A stretch of 64,000 bases of DNA from positions 124,001 through 188,000 of the forward strand of contig NZ_BJLR01000009.1 in NCBI RefSeq assembly GCF_006538745.1. Reading direction: 5' to 3'. Made by a program: the position numbers and the translations under genes. Shown here one piece after another: positions 61,755 through 64,000 of this stretch (positions are counted from its first letter, which is position 1; every line of letters starts with the position of its first letter). The DNA is from Cellulomonas cellasea (lineage in GTDB: Bacteria; Actinomycetota; Actinomycetes; Actinomycetales; Cellulomonadaceae). A model generated the notes under the pieces. That model saw only the letters and a program-made list of their open reading frames with translations, was not told the origin of the DNA and made no database searches.

Positions 61755-63230
61755 TCAGCGGGCGACCATCGCCGCCCAGGTCAGGCGCCCGACGATGCCG
61801 TCGGCGACCAGGCCGTGCGCCTTCTGCCACGCGCGGACCGCGGCCTGCGTGCGGGGACCGAAGCGCCCGTCCGGGTTCGCGCCGACGATCCGCTGGATCA
61901 CGGAGACGGAGGAGCCGACCGCACCGCGCGAGATGCCACGGGCGATCTGCGCCGCCGGGATCGACGTCGCAGCCGCCGGGGCGGAACCCGTCCCGCCGTT
62001 GGCGACGTCGACGATCGCGGCCCACGTGAGCGGGCCGACGATGCCGTCGGGCACGAGGCCGTGGGCACGCTGGAACGCGATCACCGCGGCGCGGGTCGCG
62101 GCACCGAAGCGGCCGTCCGCCTCGACGCCGACGACGCGCTGGATGATCGCGACCGACTCGCCGACCGCACCGCGACGCAGGCCGGCGCGGACGACGGAGG
62201 CCGGGATGGCGTCCGGGGACAGGACCGGTGCGGCGGGGGCGGCGGCCGGCGGGGCGGCAGGGGCGGCCGGGGCGCCGGTCGCGACGACGTCCCAGGCGTA
62301 GTCCAGGGCACTCCAGCCGGCACCGCGCTCGACGACGACGCGGATCGTGTGGCGACCCACCGACAGGCCGGTGACCTCGAACGTGCTGCCCTCGACCATG
62401 ACAGGCGACGCCGACTGGGCCTCGGGGTGCAGGTCGACGACGTACCCGAGCACGAACTCGCCCGGGTCGACCGCGACGGAGAACCGCGCGGTCGTCGAGG
62501 TGGTCGACGCGGCCGGCGTCTCGAGCCACGAGATGACGGGGTCCACGGCGTCGGCGACGACGACCGTGAGCGTGCCGATGCCGGAACGCTCGTCCTGGCC
62601 GTTCGCGCCGGGCGTCAGCGCGGAGGCCTGGAACTCGACGGTGTGCGTGCCGCCCTGCCAGGGCGACATCGTCAGGACGTGCGTGGTCTCGTCGTAGTCG
62701 GCCTCGAGCTCGAGGGGCCAGCCCCACGCGTCGATGGACTCGATCGCGCCGGTGCCCGGGAGCACGTGGTCGTCGAGGTCGACCTCGACGGTCTCGCCGG
62801 CGGTCAGCTCGACGGTCGCGTCGACGGCGGTCGGTGCGACGACCTCGACGTCCGCGGGCGCCTCCTCGACGGGGACCTCGTCCACGGGCGCCTCGACGAC
62901 GGGCTCCTCCGTGGGGGCGTCCACGACGGGCTCGTCCACCGGGGCGTCCACGACGGGCTCGTCCACCGGGGCGTCCACGACGGGTGCCTCGTCCGCGGGA
63001 GCCTGGTCCGTGGGGGCCTCCTCGCTCGGCACCTCCGCGACGGGGCTGTCCGTGACGGGCGTCTCCTCGGCCGGCGCGTCGGGAGCCGCGGGCGCCTCGA
63101 CGCCTGACTCGACCGGACCGTCGACGGGCGCAGCGACGGCCGCGCCGACGCTCCCTGCGGTCAGGACGGTCGCGACGACGCCCGCAGCGACGAGTCGCCG
63201 GGCTCGGGGAGCAGACAAGCGTGCAGACAT
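61755..63230 (-). CDS. Secreted protein with two peptidoglycan-binding (PG_binding_1) domains
   Basis: 491 residues. Signal peptide ~1-34 (VLTAGSVGAAVAA-PV). A Pro/Val/Glu/Asp-rich stalk (~35-135) contains repeats of the 9-residue unit DAPVDEPVV. A beta-sandwich region (~136-325) follows, then two PG_binding_1 domains at the C-terminus (~355-415 and ~430-491), each with RGAVG-SV-IIQRIVG, DGRFG--T-AAV-A-Q-AHG and DGIVG-LTWAA. It is held on the wall by these domains; no catalytic domain is seen. The stalk probably projects the beta domain outward. Confidence 0.88.
   Translation of the reverse strand: MSARLSAPRARRLVAAGVVATVLTAGSVGAAVAAPVDGPVESGVEAPAAPDAPAEETPVTDSPVAEVPSEEAPTDQAPADEAPVVDAPVDEPVVDAPVDEPVVDAPTEEPVVEAPVDEVPVEEAPADVEVVAPTAVDATVELTAGETVEVDLDDHVLPGTGAIESIDAWGWPLELEADYDETTHVLTMSPWQGGTHTVEFQASALTPGANGQDERSGIGTLTVVVADAVDPVISWLETPAASTTSTTARFSVAVDPGEFVLGYVVDLHPEAQSASPVMVEGSTFEVTGLSVGRHTIRVVVERGAGWSALDYAWDVVATGAPAAPAAPPAAAPAAPVLSPDAIPASVVRAGLRRGAVGESVAIIQRVVGVEADGRFGAATRAAVIAFQRAHGLVPDGIVGPLTWAAIVDVANGGTGSAPAAATSIPAAQIARGISRGAVGSSVSVIQRIVGANPDGRFGPRTQAAVRAWQKAHGLVADGIVGRLTWAAMVAR
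62914..62984 (-). repeat. 27-bp tandem repeats in the stalk of the PG-binding protein
   Basis: Two perfect head-to-tail copies of a 27-bp unit (62914-62940 and 62941-62967) and a partial third of 17 bp (62968-62984). They encode the 9-residue DAPVDEPVV unit. Such exact repeats change copy number easily, so the stalk length may vary among strains. Confidence 0.85.
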
Positions 63231-63390
63231 ACGAGCGCCTTCCGATACGGACCGCCCCGAGCGGGACGGCCTCCGCCTCCCTATCGGTCACCACCACCAC
63301 GGCAATCGCCTTCGGCCGCGGCAGAACCTGGACGGACGTCCGACACCGCTGCGGTGGAGCGTCGACCGGCCGGTGCCTAGCCTCGGGAGG

Positions 63391-63750
63391 ATGACGAAGC
63401 CGATCCGCCGCACCGCCCACGTCGCGCTCGACCACACGCTCGGCGCGACCCTCCTCACCGCCCCGCACCTGCTCGGGCTCAGCACCCGTGCCCGGGTCTT
63501 CTTCGGCGCGTTCGGCGCCGTCACCGTCGCGGTCAACGCCGTCACCGACAGCCCGATCGCGGTGCGCCGGCTGCTGTCGTTCCGCACGCACCGCGCGATC
63601 GACCTCGCCGCCGACCCGCTGTACCTCGCGCTGCCGCTGCTGACCGGCATCGCGAAGGAGCCGCGGGCGCGGGCGCTCTGGCTCGGCTCCGCGGCGCTGC
63701 TCGCGGCGGCGGTCGCGCTGACGGACTGGGACGCACCGGCCGACAGCTGA
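63391..63750 (+). CDS. Small hydrophobic hypothetical protein
   Basis: 119 residues with two or three hydrophobic stretches (LGATLLTAPHLLGL, ARVFFGAFGAVTVAVNAVTD, ALWLGSAALLAAAVALTDWD), probably a membrane protein. It resembles small actinobacterial proteins of no known function; I do not recognise the family. GGGAGG lies directly against the ATG with no spacing, and a TAGCCT box sits ten bases upstream, so the message may be leaderless or nearly so. It is divergent from the peptidoglycan-binding protein. Confidence 0.65.
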   Translation: MTKPIRRTAHVALDHTLGATLLTAPHLLGLSTRARVFFGAFGAVTVAVNAVTDSPIAVRRLLSFRTHRAIDLAADPLYLALPLLTGIAKEPRARALWLGSAALLAAAVALTDWDAPADS

Positions 63751-63826
63751 CCGCACCCGCCGCACCGCCGCCGCCGGATCGCCGCCGCCGGACCGCAGCA
63801 CCGACGCGCGCCGCTACGCTCGCCGG

Positions 63827-64000
63827 ATGATCGGACGCGTCGACGAGGTCGTCATCGACTGTGCGGACCCCGGGCCGCTCGCACGGTTCTGGGCCGAGGT
63901 GCTCGGCGGAGAGCACCGGGTGCGCGACGAGGACTGGCACACCCTGCGCTCCCCCGGCTCGCCGGACCTCGCGTTCCAGCGGGTCCCCGAGGGCAAGACG
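63827..64000 (+). CDS. VOC-family (glyoxalase-like) protein, N-terminal part
   Basis: The first 58 residues are in the window; the gene continues past the right edge. The start MIGRVDEVVIDCADPGPLAR FWAEVLGGE is the typical first beta-alpha-beta unit of VOC/glyoxalase-bleomycin-type proteins, followed by LAFQRVPEG. The metal ligands and partner module cannot be judged from this part. The ATG at 63827 follows CGCCGG with no strong ribosome binding site. Confidence 0.8.
   Translation, partial: MIGRVDEVVIDCADPGPLARFWAEVLGGEHRVRDEDWHTLRSPGSPDLAFQRVPEGKT

Noticed and set aside
62914-62984. 27-bp direct repeats as a possible CRISPR array
   Set aside because: The copies are contiguous with no spacers and encode a peptide repeat in frame within a secreted protein.

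Overview
The window is very GC-rich, dense DNA with many GTG starts and 1-4 base stop/start overlaps, which points to an actinomycete. Secreted xylan-degrading enzymes with CBM13 and CBM2 modules, a complete Mrp-type antiporter operon, single-pass tethered glycosidases and a possible carotenoid-modifying cluster suggest a cellulolytic member of the Micrococcales (Cellulomonas / Cellulosimicrobium / Isoptericola-like). This placement is inferred from gene content only. No tRNA, rRNA, insertion sequence or CRISPR array was seen.

Layout. 1-6.7 kb: a LacI regulator cut by the window edge, a 73-residue unknown with an operator-flanked promoter, DUF2278, a LuxR-type mini-regulator, a flavin-dependent oxidoreductase, a secreted AMIN-like protein, a degenerate Nudix protein, and a cassette of two DGPF/YCII proteins with an ECF42-type sigma factor. 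6.9-14 kb: a tandem GNAT protein, a START-like protein, and a thiamine ABC importer (thiBPQ) behind a TPP riboswitch; thiQ carries an apparent frameshift near its 3' end. 14-19 kb: an ArsR/AHSA1 pair, and a GH3 glycosidase divergent from a LacI regulator.

19-22.4 kb: a four-gene operon that is the best candidate for something undescribed. It encodes a secreted protein with a duplicated ~45-residue module, a putative amidoligase, a SigE-type ECF sigma factor, and a single-pass membrane protein carrying the same two modules outside the cell, probably the anti-sigma factor. 23-30 kb: mnhA(B)CDEFG cation/proton antiporter operon. 30-32 kb: two APH-fold kinases.

32-42 kb: a xylan-use locus. A sugar ABC importer (SBP, two permeases, DUF3237) and a LacI regulator lie opposite a GH10 xylanase, a GH62 arabinofuranosidase and a CBM2-bearing esterase-like hydrolase. 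The importer and the xylanase share a TTCTACACCG-type palindrome. 42-50 kb: a membrane Fe-S reductase, START-like proteins, a glycosyltransferase, a UbiA prenyltransferase and a CrtI-like oxidoreductase (possible modified C50 carotenoid route), and an HNH nuclease.

50-64 kb: two divergent GH26-like proteins separated by 663 bp that contain a c-di-GMP-I (GEMM) riboswitch reading into one of them; a sorbosone-dehydrogenase/PKD/PA14 protein; a family A DNA polymerase with an altered O-helix; a beta-propeller phytase; an RlaP-like nucleotidyltransferase; a secreted protein with two peptidoglycan-binding domains; a small membrane protein; and a VOC protein cut by the right edge.
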